Shown here piece after piece: positions 16,380 through 26,690 of a stretch of 57,817 bases of DNA; positions within the stretch are counted from its first letter, which is position 1; each line of letters starts with the position of its first letter. The stretch comes from JBHFEI01 sp041928815. Its GTDB lineage: Bacteria > Pseudomonadota > Alphaproteobacteria > Rhizobiales > Rhizobiaceae. The notes under the pieces were generated by a model. It was given only the letters and a program-made list of their open reading frames with translations. It was not told where the DNA came from and ran no database searches. The stretch spans positions 1 to 57,817 of the forward strand of contig NZ_JBHFEI010000020.1 of NCBI RefSeq assembly GCF_041928815.1, in the 5' to 3' direction. The position numbers and the translations under genes are program-made.

Positions 16380-17075
16380 TTGAAGACGTCCGTACTCAAT
16401 CACACCTCTCTCGCCGACCAGGTCCGCGACGCCCTGAAAGACGAGATCATCTCCGGCCGACTGAAGCCGAACGACCGCATCGACCTGAATGAATACGCGC
16501 AGAAGTGGTCGATCAGCCCGACGCCTCTGCGCGACGCGCTGAAGCATATGGAAACGACGGGGCTCGTGACCATTCATCCGCGCCGCGGGGTGTTTGTCGC
16601 CGATATCGACGAAGCGGGCCTTGCCGAGACATTCGAATTGCGGGTGGCGTTCGAGGGGATGGCAATCCGCCTTGCGGCGCGCAACGTCCCTGACGAGATT
16701 GCACGCGCGGTCCTGGAGAAATACCGATCGGCCGGCGCTGCCGGCGGAGTCGAGCGGATCGCGCGCTTGCGCGAGGTGGACGATGCCATTCACGACATCG
16801 CGTTCGAATATTGCAACAACAAGCGTCTCCGGAAGATGATGGAGAGCGTGCGCGACCTGATCTTCTGGAGCAAGCAGACGATCATCCGCAATGTGCCCGA
16901 ACCCTATGATGCCACGCTGCCTGAGCATCTGGCGATCTGCGAAGCGCTGGTCCGGCGCGACGGCGATGCGGCCGAGCGCGCCATGCGCGCGCATCTGGAA
17001 AACTCGCTCGCCCGGATCATGGAATGGCTGAAAGCGCATCCACCGGAGACTGCGCCGACTTCGGCGACCGTGTGA
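16380..17075 (+). CDS. GntR-family (FCD domain) transcriptional regulator 2
   Basis: This 231-residue regulator has a winged helix (SLADQVRDALKDEIISG, then ISPTPLRDALKHMETTGLV) and an FCD domain (REVDDAIHDIAFEYCNN, PEHLAICEALVRR). The start is TTG at 16380. The next internal methionine lies inside the wing, so the TTG is preferred, although no strong ribosome-binding site is seen. It is a paralogue of regulator 1 across its full length and stands alone on the plus strand. It may control the same promoters with a different ligand. Confidence 0.85.
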   Translation: MKTSVLNHTSLADQVRDALKDEIISGRLKPNDRIDLNEYAQKWSISPTPLRDALKHMETTGLVTIHPRRGVFVADIDEAGLAETFELRVAFEGMAIRLAARNVPDEIARAVLEKYRSAGAAGGVERIARLREVDDAIHDIAFEYCNNKRLRKMMESVRDLIFWSKQTIIRNVPEPYDATLPEHLAICEALVRRDGDAAERAMRAHLENSLARIMEWLKAHPPETAPTSATV

Positions 17076-17206
17076 GGCCCTCGCAAGTCCTGAAGGCGGA
17101 TCGGGCCCGATGCGACCGCATTGCGAAACTGTGTTCGACATGGCATGCCCCATTTTCCACCCGGCACTATGCGGTTGCGGCCATCGACGCTTTCAGGCGC
17201 AGAATG

Positions 17207-18295
<1,089 letters not shown>

Positions 18296-18357
18296 CTCTG
18301 TTCTCCTCACTGCAACATGCTGCCGGACTGATCCCGGCTGGGCGGGTCCGACGTCGA

Positions 18358-19380
18358 TCACATGACGAAGACGGCTTTTTCGGTCTTGCGCTCGTCGAAC
18401 AGGCGGAAGGCGGTCTCGGCCTCGTCGAGCGAGAACGTATGCGTCGCAAGCTTTTCGAGATCGATCTTGCCTATTTCGACGATGCGCAGGATGTCCTCAT
18501 ATTCCGCCACGCCGAAATACCAGGACCCCATCAGCGTCACCTGCTTGCGGATCAGCTGGTCGCTCGGCCTGATCGTCGTCTCGCGGCTCTCGCCGACGAA
18601 AGCCACCTTGGCAAAGGGGGCGGCGACATCGAGCGTCATGTTCTGCGCGACGCCATTGCCGGAGCAGTCGAGGCCGGCCGTGATGCCCTTGCCGCCGGAG
18701 AAATCCATGATTTCTTCACGCGCGGTCGGCGACGTCGGGTCAATGGCCAGGTCGGCGCCGAGACCGAGCGCGAATTCCCGCCGTTCGGCAATCGGATCAA
18801 GCGCGACGACCTTGCCGCCCAGCGCCTTGGCCGCCAGCACCCCGGCCGAGCCCATCGGCCCGAGACCCCAGATGCCGACCGTGCTCAGGCCATTGACGCC
18901 GAGCTTGCGGGCGGCGCTGCAGAGCGTGCCGAACGCATCCGTTGAGATCGCGCCGGCGACATAGGACATGTCGTCGGGCAACCGCAGCAGGTTGCGCTCG
19001 GGCACCGCGATATATTCGGCATTGCCGCCATCGGCCGTGAAGCCGAGGCAGGTCCATTCGTGGCAGAGATGGAAATGACCGGCGCGGCAATAGGAGCAGA
19101 CGCCGCAGCCGACCGCGAGATGGATCGCGACCCGGTCGTCCTTCTTGAACTGACGGACGGCGGAGCCGACCTCGACTATGATGCCGGCGGGCTCGTGTCC
19201 CGTGATGCAGCGGCCCGCCGCCTCGCCGCCAACAACGGCATTGCCATAATACAGGCTGAGATCGCTGCGGCAGATGCAGGACGCCTTGACCTGAACCAGC
19301 ACCTCATCCTCACGCGGCTTCGGCACTTCGACGGCGCGGATTTCGACGCGCTTGTTGCCGGGAAGAAAGACAGCTTTCAT
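18358..19380 (-). CDS. zinc-dependent medium-chain alcohol/polyol dehydrogenase
   Basis: This 340-residue medium-chain dehydrogenase has a catalytic zinc Cys (SCICRSD), GHEPAG with the zinc His/Glu, and a structural zinc loop (GCGVCSYCRAGHFHLCHEW, four cysteines). Its Rossmann motif is GIWGLGPMGSAGV. It would oxidise a sugar alcohol or related alcohol with NAD(P). It lies 62 bp upstream of the orphan ATPase gene and 24 bp downstream of the permease remnant, as part of the same ancestral sugar-uptake operon. Confidence 0.88.
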   Translation of the reverse strand: MKAVFLPGNKRVEIRAVEVPKPREDEVLVQVKASCICRSDLSLYYGNAVVGGEAAGRCITGHEPAGIIVEVGSAVRQFKKDDRVAIHLAVGCGVCSYCRAGHFHLCHEWTCLGFTADGGNAEYIAVPERNLLRLPDDMSYVAGAISTDAFGTLCSAARKLGVNGLSTVGIWGLGPMGSAGVLAAKALGGKVVALDPIAERREFALGLGADLAIDPTSPTAREEIMDFSGGKGITAGLDCSGNGVAQNMTLDVAAPFAKVAFVGESRETTIRPSDQLIRKQVTLMGSWYFGVAEYEDILRIVEIGKIDLEKLATHTFSLDEAETAFRLFDERKTEKAVFVM

Positions 19381-19404
19381 GGAGTCACTCCGGGTTCTCG
19401 TTGA

Positions 19405-19507
19405 TTACTTGACGGCGCCGGCCGTGAGGCCGCGGGTGAAGGAGCGCTGCAGGATGAGGAAGAGCACGACGATCGGCGCGAAGGCGATGATGCCGGCCGC
19501 AGTGGAG
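19405..19507 (-). pseudogene. C-terminal remnant of a MalG-type sugar ABC permease
   Basis: The minus strand encodes GIIAFAPIVVLFLILQ followed by RSFTRGLTAGAVK and a stop. This is the characteristic end of MalG/UgpE-type permeases that precede MalK-type ATPases. Homology stops abruptly at about 19507, next to a small perfect hairpin (19513-19528), and upstream sequence is unrelated. About 250 residues of the permease are missing, so this marks a deletion or recombination junction. Confidence 0.75.
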
Positions 19508-19789
19508 CTCGGCGAAACGCAAGTTTCGATCAGATTCGAACGCAAATCGACAGCTGTGTCTCTCCCATCCACGGCATCGCCATCTGGGGGCAGAAATGCG
19601 CGCCTTTCTAAACTTTCTGAAGGGCAGTCCGATAGATCCAAGACGTTTGTTTTCTGCTTGGCATAGGGGTGCTGTGTTGTTCTTTTCGACGCAGCCTTCA
19701 ATCGCCACCTCTTCGCGCGCACATCGCCACCCCCACGGATCTACGCTCTTCCAAAGCGGTGGACAGCAAGGATCGGATGCTGGTGCGGA
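19508..19789. other. unassigned junction region
   Basis: No gene is recognised here. A perfect hairpin CGAAAC-GCAA-GTTTCG lies at 19513-19528, exactly at the end of the permease remnant. The region separates the sugar module from the lactone operon. By eye, base composition shifts to lower GC on its right side. Confidence 0.35.
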
Positions 19790-21247
19790 CTAAATCCCTA
19801 TGCAGAGATACTTGATTTCAAGATAGTCCTCGATACCGTACTTGGAGCCTTCGCGGCCGTTCCCGCTCTCCTTCATTCCGCCGAAGGGCGCCACTTCGGT
19901 CGAAATCAACCCCTCATTGATTCCGACCATGCCGTACTCGAGTGCTTCAGCGACCCGCCAGACCCGAGAGATGTCACGCCCGTAGAAGTAGGCCGCCAAG
20001 CCGAATCTTGAATCGTTCGCCAGCCGGATCGCCTCTTCCTCGGTCTCGAATTTGAAAACAGGAGCGACGGGTCCGAATATCTCCTCGCTGAAGATGTTGG
20101 CTTGCGGCGAGACATCCACGATCACCGTCGGTTCATAGAAAGTGCCGCCAAGCGCGTGCCTGCGGCCACCCGTGAGCGTCCTTGCTCCACGAACGACTGC
20201 ATCGGAGACCAGCGCGTCCACCTTGTTGACGGCCTTTTGATCGATCAGCGGCCCGATCTGAACGCCGGCCGAGAATCCGTCGCCGACTGAAAACTGTGAT
20301 ACGGCCTGCGCCAGTCTTTCGACGAAGGCATCATAGATCCCGGACTGAACAAGGAGCCGGTTGGCGCAAACGCATGTCTGGCCAGCATTGCGATACTTCG
20401 ATAGCAACGCCCCCTTCACGGCCGCTTCGATATCGGCGTCGTCGAATACGATGAATGGCGCGTTTCCTCCCAGTTCCATGGACGTTCGCTTCACCGTCGA
20501 CGCACATTGAGCGATCAAGCCCTTGCCAACGGCGGTCGAGCCGGTGAAGCTGAGCTTCCTGACGATAGGGTTTGTGGTAAGTTCCAGCCCGATTTCCTTC
20601 GGCGATCCGGTCACGCACGACAACACACCTCCTGGAACACCTGCACGCTCGGCCAGAACACACAGGGCAAGAGCGGACAATGGTGTCTCACTTGCCGGCT
20701 TGATCACCATCGTGCAGCCTGCGGCGAGCGCCGGTCCTGCCTTGCGCGTAATCATGGCGGCGGGGAAGTTCCACGGCGTGATCGCGGCGCACACCCCGAT
20801 CGCCTGTTTCAACACGACAATCCTTTTGTCCGGCGTTGGCGCGGGGACCGTGTCGCCATACACCCGCTTGGCCTCCTCGCCAAACCATTCGACGTACGAA
20901 GCGGCATAGGCGATCTCACCTCTCGCCTCGGCAAGCGGCTTACCCTGTTCAGCGGTCATGATGATGGCAAGATCTTCTTGATGGGCCATCAGCAGCTCAA
21001 ACCAACGACGAAGGATTGCCGCACGCTCCTTGCCAGACAACGCCTTCCAGGCCGGCAACGCTTTTTCGGCAGCCTCAAGCGCACGCACGGTCTCGGCTTT
21101 CCCGACATTCGGAACCGAACCGATCACCGAACCATCCGCGGGGTTGTACACTTCGATAACGCTGTGATCTTCAGCGCTCCGCCATTCACCGCCGATATAG
21201 CATTCCGAACGCAGAAGCGTCTCATCCTTCAATGCTGGCACCGCCAT
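19790..21247 (-). CDS. gabD: succinate-semialdehyde dehydrogenase (GabD/BlcA-like)
   Basis: This 485-residue aldehyde dehydrogenase has TPWNFPAAMITRKAGPALAA, the Glu motif MELGGNAPFIVFDD and the catalytic Cys in AGQTCVCANR. The pattern is that of NAD(P)-dependent succinate-semialdehyde dehydrogenases: succinic semialdehyde to succinate. It is the last gene of the operon, 94 bp after the iron alcohol dehydrogenase. Together these two would convert 4-hydroxybutyrate to succinate, as BlcB and BlcA do in Agrobacterium. Another small semialdehyde is possible as substrate. Confidence 0.88.
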   Translation of the reverse strand: MAVPALKDETLLRSECYIGGEWRSAEDHSVIEVYNPADGSVIGSVPNVGKAETVRALEAAEKALPAWKALSGKERAAILRRWFELLMAHQEDLAIIMTAEQGKPLAEARGEIAYAASYVEWFGEEAKRVYGDTVPAPTPDKRIVVLKQAIGVCAAITPWNFPAAMITRKAGPALAAGCTMVIKPASETPLSALALCVLAERAGVPGGVLSCVTGSPKEIGLELTTNPIVRKLSFTGSTAVGKGLIAQCASTVKRTSMELGGNAPFIVFDDADIEAAVKGALLSKYRNAGQTCVCANRLLVQSGIYDAFVERLAQAVSQFSVGDGFSAGVQIGPLIDQKAVNKVDALVSDAVVRGARTLTGGRRHALGGTFYEPTVIVDVSPQANIFSEEIFGPVAPVFKFETEEEAIRLANDSRFGLAAYFYGRDISRVWRVAEALEYGMVGINEGLISTEVAPFGGMKESGNGREGSKYGIEDYLEIKYLCIGI

Positions 21248-21341
21248 TCGATTTTCCTCGTTGTCGCGATTCGATTTCTTGTTTTCTGGCGCTGAACGCG
21301 GGGTTCCCCCCTCGTTCCGTCGTGAGCCGTGTCGAATGATT

Positions 21342-22502
21342 TCACCAGGCCGCCTGATAGATCGACAGCGCGTCGATCTCGGTCACGTCGCGCGGATTGT
21401 TCACGAGCAACCGGGTCTGCTTCATCGCGTCTCGCGCCAGCCCCCCAAGGTCTTCTTCCCGGATTCCAACGTCGCGCAGCTTCGTTGGCAGTCCCACATC
21501 GACCGCAAGCTCAGCGAGACGGTCGATGAAAGCTGCGCAACGCTCACTGTCGTCTTTGATTGCAGCAAGATCCGGAAAAGGATCGGCGGCGATTTGGGCA
21601 TAGCTGCCTGCGGCTACAGTCGCATTGAATCGAAGGACATGGGGCAGAACCAGTGCGTTCGATAGACCATGCGGAATATGGAAGGTTCCCCCAATGGGAT
21701 AGGCGAGAGCGTGAACAGCGGCGACGGGTGAGTTGGCGAAGGCCTGTCCCGCGAGCATCGAGCCGAGCAACATCGCTCCTCTTGCCGACCGATCGCTACC
21801 TTCGTCAACCGCGTGTCGAAGGTTTGCTCCCAGAAGCCGCAGCGCATAGCGGGCCAGCATTTTCGAGATCGGATTGTTGTTGGCGTTCTTCGACGCGAAG
21901 GCCTCGATCGCGTGAACCATCGCGTCGATCCCGGTCGCCGCTGTGATGAAGGGAGGCAAGCCCAAGGTCAGATCAGCATCGAGGATTGCCATGTCGGGTA
22001 GCAGGATTGGGGACGATACGCCGCGTTTCTCGTCTCCACTCACCGTAATGATCGTGACAGGTGTGACTTCCGATCCGGTCCCTGCGGTGGTCGGCACGAG
22101 CACCAGGGGAAGCCGTGGACCCCTCGCATTTCCGACGCCCCAGGCATCGTTCAGGTCCTCGTTCGAACCGCATAGAAGTGCAACCAATTTTGCCACGTCG
22201 AGAGAAGAGCCGCCGCCCATGCCGATCACGCCTGTCGCTCCTCTTTGACGAGCGAATTCCACCGCGGACATGACAATGGACAGTGACGGATCGGGCTCCA
22301 CTGCGTCGAAGACCGCAACCTCGACACCTGTGGCCTTCAACGACTCCAATGCAGGCTCGCAAAGACCGAGTTTGCGAATGCCCCGATCTGTTACCAAAAG
22401 AACAATCCGGCCCAGCCGAGCGCCGGCGAGAGTGCCAAGCATCGCCGACGCGCCGGGTTTGAAAACGATCTGATGAGTCGTATTGAAGACAAAAGGATCC
22501 AT
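21342..22502 (-). CDS. iron-containing alcohol dehydrogenase (4-hydroxybutyrate dehydrogenase-like)
   Basis: This 386-residue type-III alcohol dehydrogenase has the NAD-binding GMGGGSSLDVAK, the TTAGTGSEVTPV motif and metal-ligand segments ILDADL, GIDAMVHAIEAFAS and FHIPHGLSNALVLPH. Start 22502 is preceded by GGAGGAG; that sequence lies inside the alternative upstream start at 22517. Between a lactonase and a succinate-semialdehyde dehydrogenase in one operon, oxidation of 4-hydroxybutyrate to succinic semialdehyde is the favoured role (BlcB-like). Confidence 0.85.
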   Translation of the reverse strand: MDPFVFNTTHQIVFKPGASAMLGTLAGARLGRIVLLVTDRGIRKLGLCEPALESLKATGVEVAVFDAVEPDPSLSIVMSAVEFARQRGATGVIGMGGGSSLDVAKLVALLCGSNEDLNDAWGVGNARGPRLPLVLVPTTAGTGSEVTPVTIITVSGDEKRGVSSPILLPDMAILDADLTLGLPPFITAATGIDAMVHAIEAFASKNANNNPISKMLARYALRLLGANLRHAVDEGSDRSARGAMLLGSMLAGQAFANSPVAAVHALAYPIGGTFHIPHGLSNALVLPHVLRFNATVAAGSYAQIAADPFPDLAAIKDDSERCAAFIDRLAELAVDVGLPTKLRDVGIREEDLGGLARDAMKQTRLLVNNPRDVTEIDALSIYQAAW

Positions 22503-22569
22503 TCCGATCTCCTCCATGGTCTCGGCGCTTCGACGTCGGTGAAGCGTGTGTTTCTATGGCTTCGACCGC

Positions 22570-24483
22570 TCAGTGGCCGAAGCTGAGAACCGTCAGAACC
22601 ACGAGGGTGAATCCGACAGCGATGGCCACAAACAGTGCCCTCAGGCGTTCGCGTTCGGAGAGGCTCTGATCCGGGCGAAGACGAGCGGGCGGCTGATATG
22701 GGGGGATTGCTTCGCTGTGCGGGCTTGCCATCTCCATCTTGTAAGAGAGGAACCAAACGAGCCCAAGCCCGGCAACCCACGAGGCGAGGCCCCACCCCCA
22801 CAACGAAGGCATGCCGAGTGCCCAGTCTCCATCCGCCTTGTTGAATGCATAGTTTCCGAAAATCAGGCCGGGACCGGCGGCAAAGAAGAGCCACGCGAGC
22901 GAAATCGACCAGGCTGTGGAGCGAAGCGATCGGACACGCCCCGCCGGCCGAAGGATGCCGTAAAGGAAGCGGCGAGCCTCCTGCGCCTCGTCGCCAAATG
23001 CGCGGCGTTGTGTAAAGGCGGAGACCAGCATTGTGACCAGCAGGTTGGCAACCATTCCCCAAGCTGCGGAGGTCATCGTCCAAGGAGCGCGGCCCCAGGG
23101 GAGTTCAAGGCCAAACGCGGAGAGCACGGCGATGCCGAACGGTTCGGTAAGCAGCACCCCGGCGATCCCGAAACCTACGCCGGTCACGACACCTGGCCGG
23201 GTGAACCAGCGAAGCCATGTCATCCCCAGAAGGGGGGTCCAGAGTTGAAATGAAAGTGGAAGGGCGAGGGAAGCCAGCATCGATAGCGTTATAGGTGTCA
23301 GCACCTGCATCAAGCCCGAAGCAAGAACGAGAAACACGATGGCAACGCGCGTCACGGTCACCGTATCACGCCGTGACAGGCCGCTGTGAAACCAGGGTTT
23401 GTAGACGTTGCGGATCAACGTCTCGCCTGCGGACAGAAGCGCGAGGCCGGCCATCAGTTGAACACCCGCCAGCAGCCCGATGAAGAGCCATGCCGAGAAC
23501 CATGGGGAGACCGAAGCCAGAAGGCCGGAAATATTCTTCGACGGATCAATGAGCGCCGCGGCGCCAAAACACGCCACGCAAAGCGCGATCATGAATCCAA
23601 AAGCCCCAGCCATCACCCAGGTCTGTCCCGCCGCGATCGCCTTCGGGCTTTTCGTCGAAAGAACCACCTTGATCGCCATCGGGCTGGACTGCAGTCCCAT
23701 GAGCGCGAACACCATGGCCAAACTGGCAAGCGCTGTTCCCTCATGACCGGCTGAGGCCTCGCGCCCAACACCGGCCGTGAACTGGATCACCCCTGAAACG
23801 ATGAATTTTCCGCCGGTCGCAGGGTCAGCCGCGAGCTTCAGAAGCCCGGCGTTCAATGCGCTGAACCCGCCGAGCTGCAGAATGGAAAACCCCGCGAAGC
23901 CAACGATAGCGGCGCCGGCCAGCACGGTCTGAACAGCGCCGAGATATCCGACGGACCTCATTCCACCGATTACCACGTAACCGATGAGGATGAAGCCGAG
24001 GACGGCCGTTGCGGCCGGTACAGAGACAGCGTTGTCGGTCAGCAGTCCGACGAGCCGGGAAAGCGCGGCCATCTGGATGCCGGCGAATGCGACGGCGAAC
24101 AGGGTTGCAATGACAGCCGAAAATGCCACAAGAAATTCCGAATTCCAGTATGTCCGGAGCAGTTCGCTCAGTGACGAGAGCTGGAAACGCTGACCGAGAA
24201 GCCATAGCCGCTTGAAGAAGAACACACCCGGAAGCGCCAGAGCGATGCCAGCCTGGAGGATCGCGGCGAGGCCGAATCCATTTCGACCGATTTCCTCGCC
24301 GCCAACCAGAACAGCCCAACCGGAGATGCTTGCACCCGACAGAACGAGTGCCGAAATCCATGGCGGCAATGAATGACTTGCGGAAAAATATGTCTGGTAG
24401 TCTCCGTTGGCCCGGGCCGCGATGCGCGCCCAGTAGAGGGAAGCGGCGGCATAGAAGAGAATGTAGAGAGGCAACCACATCAT
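22570..24483 (-). CDS. sodium:solute symporter (SSS family)
   Basis: This 637-residue polytopic protein has about 13-15 hydrophobic spans and the SSS core (GASISGWAVLVGGEEIGRNG early, then VVIGGMRSVGYLGAVQTVL). It is longer than PutP-type symporters by a C-terminal membrane extension, and no histidine-kinase domain is attached. Its start overlaps the stop of the small membrane gene upstream (ATGA), indicating coupling. Sodium-driven uptake of a small carboxylate such as 4-hydroxybutyrate would fit the operon; the substrate is inference. Confidence 0.82.
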   Translation of the reverse strand: MMWLPLYILFYAAASLYWARIAARANGDYQTYFSASHSLPPWISALVLSGASISGWAVLVGGEEIGRNGFGLAAILQAGIALALPGVFFFKRLWLLGQRFQLSSLSELLRTYWNSEFLVAFSAVIATLFAVAFAGIQMAALSRLVGLLTDNAVSVPAATAVLGFILIGYVVIGGMRSVGYLGAVQTVLAGAAIVGFAGFSILQLGGFSALNAGLLKLAADPATGGKFIVSGVIQFTAGVGREASAGHEGTALASLAMVFALMGLQSSPMAIKVVLSTKSPKAIAAGQTWVMAGAFGFMIALCVACFGAAALIDPSKNISGLLASVSPWFSAWLFIGLLAGVQLMAGLALLSAGETLIRNVYKPWFHSGLSRRDTVTVTRVAIVFLVLASGLMQVLTPITLSMLASLALPLSFQLWTPLLGMTWLRWFTRPGVVTGVGFGIAGVLLTEPFGIAVLSAFGLELPWGRAPWTMTSAAWGMVANLLVTMLVSAFTQRRAFGDEAQEARRFLYGILRPAGRVRSLRSTAWSISLAWLFFAAGPGLIFGNYAFNKADGDWALGMPSLWGWGLASWVAGLGLVWFLSYKMEMASPHSEAIPPYQPPARLRPDQSLSERERLRALFVAIAVGFTLVVLTVLSFGH

Positions 24484-24908
24484 TTGCCAGGCTCCCTTTC
24501 AGTCATTGGCTTGATATGGAAACGGGAGAACGCGCCGCGTAGGCCGTGCCGCGTCAAGAGGTAGGCAAGGAAGCCCGCCGCCAGGACTCCAAACAGTGTC
24601 AAACCCGAATAGTAGTTGGTCATGGTGAGAGAGCCGCCGGCCGCAGCGGCGACGAAGATAAGTCCGAGAAGTCCGTATGCGCCGATACCCAGCGCGGCTT
24701 CTCCAGGTGAGAAGCTTGTGTCGAATATGCCGTTCACGATGATGTGGGCGACAAATGCCAAAACGATGACAAGGACACCTGCTGAGGAAAGGAGCCAGGA
24801 ATCGGTTTTCATACCTTCGAGGAAGATGCCCAGACCCAGAAATCCGAGCACCGCCCAGATTGCAAAGATGAGGATGGAACGTTCAACGACGGGAACTGGC
24901 GATGTCAT
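24480..24908 (-). CDS. small membrane protein coupled to the symporter
   Basis: This 142-residue protein has about four hydrophobic segments (near residues 12-30, 40-62, 70-92 and 98-117) and a basic C-terminus. No family was recognised. It overlaps the symporter gene by four bases and follows the SPFH gene by 60 bp. It may be an accessory subunit of the symporter or belong with the SPFH/opsin pair. It lacks an obvious NfeD OB-fold, which is often found beside SPFH proteins. Confidence 0.65.
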   Translation of the reverse strand: MTSPVPVVERSILIFAIWAVLGFLGLGIFLEGMKTDSWLLSSAGVLVIVLAFVAHIIVNGIFDTSFSPGEAALGIGAYGLLGLIFVAAAAGGSLTMTNYYSGLTLFGVLAAGFLAYLLTRHGLRGAFSRFHIKPMTEREPGK

Positions 24909-24968
24909 TTGTGTTTCCTGCGCTCCGACGGGATGTTTGGGACCGGGCGGAAACCCGGTCCCTTTTGC

Positions 24969-26642
24969 TTAATTGGCCCGGCCCTTGCCGCCGGTCCGCG
25001 GTTCCGGAGCGGAAGGTTCCGAGTAGACGACCTTCGAAAGGTCGTTCAGCGTATGGGCCCGATGTACCGTGTCTCCGCTCAACCCGATCTCACCCAGCAA
25101 GGTGTCGACAAAAGGCGCTTGTGTCCGATAACGGAGGGCCGAACTGACCACCTGCTCGGCGAGATTGCCGTCGCGCGGAGGAAGGCCGTCCGCACCGACC
25201 GTCACGCCGGTCCCGCCAGCAGTCCCCGACAATCCAGGCAGACCCTCGACATGCATGATCTTGATGCCTTCGATCTTCTCCATCGGCTTGACGCTTTCGC
25301 GGATAATTGCCGGGAGGTTTTCGACAAGCGCTTTGTGGAGGGCCGAACGACGAGATGCATCGGATCTGAGGTTCTCCGCAGCATTCAGCTTTTCCTTGCC
25401 CGCCGCCTCGACACGCAGACGCTCCTCGAGAGCCGCGACCGCAATGCGATCGGCATCCGCGCGGTCCTGGGCTGCAGCCTTTTCGGCCTCCGCGAGGATA
25501 CGAACCTTGGCCGCTTCCGCTTCGGCCGCTCGCTGCGCATCGATCAACTCGATCGCCTTCTGACGATTGGCGATCTCGGTGTCGCGGATTGTCTGCACAC
25601 GCTCCTGCGCCTCGACCATGGCGGCTCGGGCGGTTTCGGCCAGGGCCTGGGCCTCCGAGCGCTCCTTGGACTTTACGGAAACGGCGATCTCGCGGGCCTG
25701 CTCTTCGATCTGCGTCACTTCGCGGCGCTTGATCTCGAGCATTTCGACCTGCCGCTCCATGTCGATGCGCGCCCGCTCCACGGCTTCACGCTCACGAAGC
25801 CTGACAGCTTCCGTTTCCCGTTCACGCGTCGCGTTCTCGGCCGCGATCACGGATTTCTTGGTCGCCCGTTCGATCGAAACCTCGGCTTCATGCGCGAGAC
25901 GCGCGTACTCGCTGTCACGCTGGATAGCGAGACTCTTCTTCTCGGCCTCGAGGTTCTTGGCGCGGATTGCGACATCGGTGTCCTTCTCGATGTCGTTGCG
26001 CTTCTTCTTCCGGGATTCGATCTGCTCGGTGAGCCAGGTCAGACCTTCGGCATCGAACGTATTGGAGGCGTTGAAGAGCTTGATGTCGGTCTGGTCGAGC
26101 GACGTCAACGAAACGGATTCGAGTTCGAGACCGTCGAGCGTGAGGCTCTCAGTGACCTCTTGCTTGACTTCCTTGACGAAGGCCTGCCGATTTTCGTGGA
26201 TCTGCTCGAGCGTCATCTTCGCGGCGGCACCCCCCATGGCATCGACAAACCGGCCCTGGATCAGGTCCTTGAGCTGTTCGGCGTTCATGGTTCTGTTGCC
26301 CAGGCTTCGAGCAGCCGTTGCCACTGCTGCATCTTCGGGCGACACACGAACATAGAATTCGACGGTCAGTTCGACGCGCATGCGGTCCTTGGTGATCAGG
26401 GACTTTTCTCTGGCCCGCGTTACTTCGAGCCGGAGCGTATTCATGTTGACTTCCGTCAGATCATGGAGGATCGGCAGCACGAGCGCTCCGCCTCCCATGA
26501 CGACCTTCTCACCACCGAAACCGGTACGCACGAAGCTGACATCCTTCGTGGAGCGGCGATACAGCCAGTGCAGAAGGTAAGCGGCCACGGCGATAACGAT
26601 CGCGGCCAGGATAATGATGGCAATTACGTCTGCACCCTTCAT
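24969..26642 (-). CDS. SPFH/flotillin-family membrane-scaffold protein
   Basis: This 557-residue protein has one N-terminal transmembrane helix (residues 5-25) and then an SPFH/band-7 domain (GGEKVVMGGGALVLPILHDL, then LITKDRMRVELTVEFYVRV). About 250 residues of Ala/Glu/Arg-rich coiled coil follow (roughly 220-440), ending in a short C-terminal domain. The layout matches YqiK/flotillin proteins, which oligomerise and organise membrane microdomains. It lies 48 bp downstream of the opsin-like gene, so a link between scaffold and opsin is suggested by context only. Confidence 0.88.
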   Translation of the reverse strand: MKGADVIAIIILAAIVIAVAAYLLHWLYRRSTKDVSFVRTGFGGEKVVMGGGALVLPILHDLTEVNMNTLRLEVTRAREKSLITKDRMRVELTVEFYVRVSPEDAAVATAARSLGNRTMNAEQLKDLIQGRFVDAMGGAAAKMTLEQIHENRQAFVKEVKQEVTESLTLDGLELESVSLTSLDQTDIKLFNASNTFDAEGLTWLTEQIESRKKKRNDIEKDTDVAIRAKNLEAEKKSLAIQRDSEYARLAHEAEVSIERATKKSVIAAENATRERETEAVRLREREAVERARIDMERQVEMLEIKRREVTQIEEQAREIAVSVKSKERSEAQALAETARAAMVEAQERVQTIRDTEIANRQKAIELIDAQRAAEAEAAKVRILAEAEKAAAQDRADADRIAVAALEERLRVEAAGKEKLNAAENLRSDASRRSALHKALVENLPAIIRESVKPMEKIEGIKIMHVEGLPGLSGTAGGTGVTVGADGLPPRDGNLAEQVVSSALRYRTQAPFVDTLLGEIGLSGDTVHRAHTLNDLSKVVYSEPSAPEPRTGGKGRAN

Positions 26643-26690
26643 GGACGTCTTCCTTCAGAATGAGCAGGGGTTGCGGGCAAGCGATGAACT

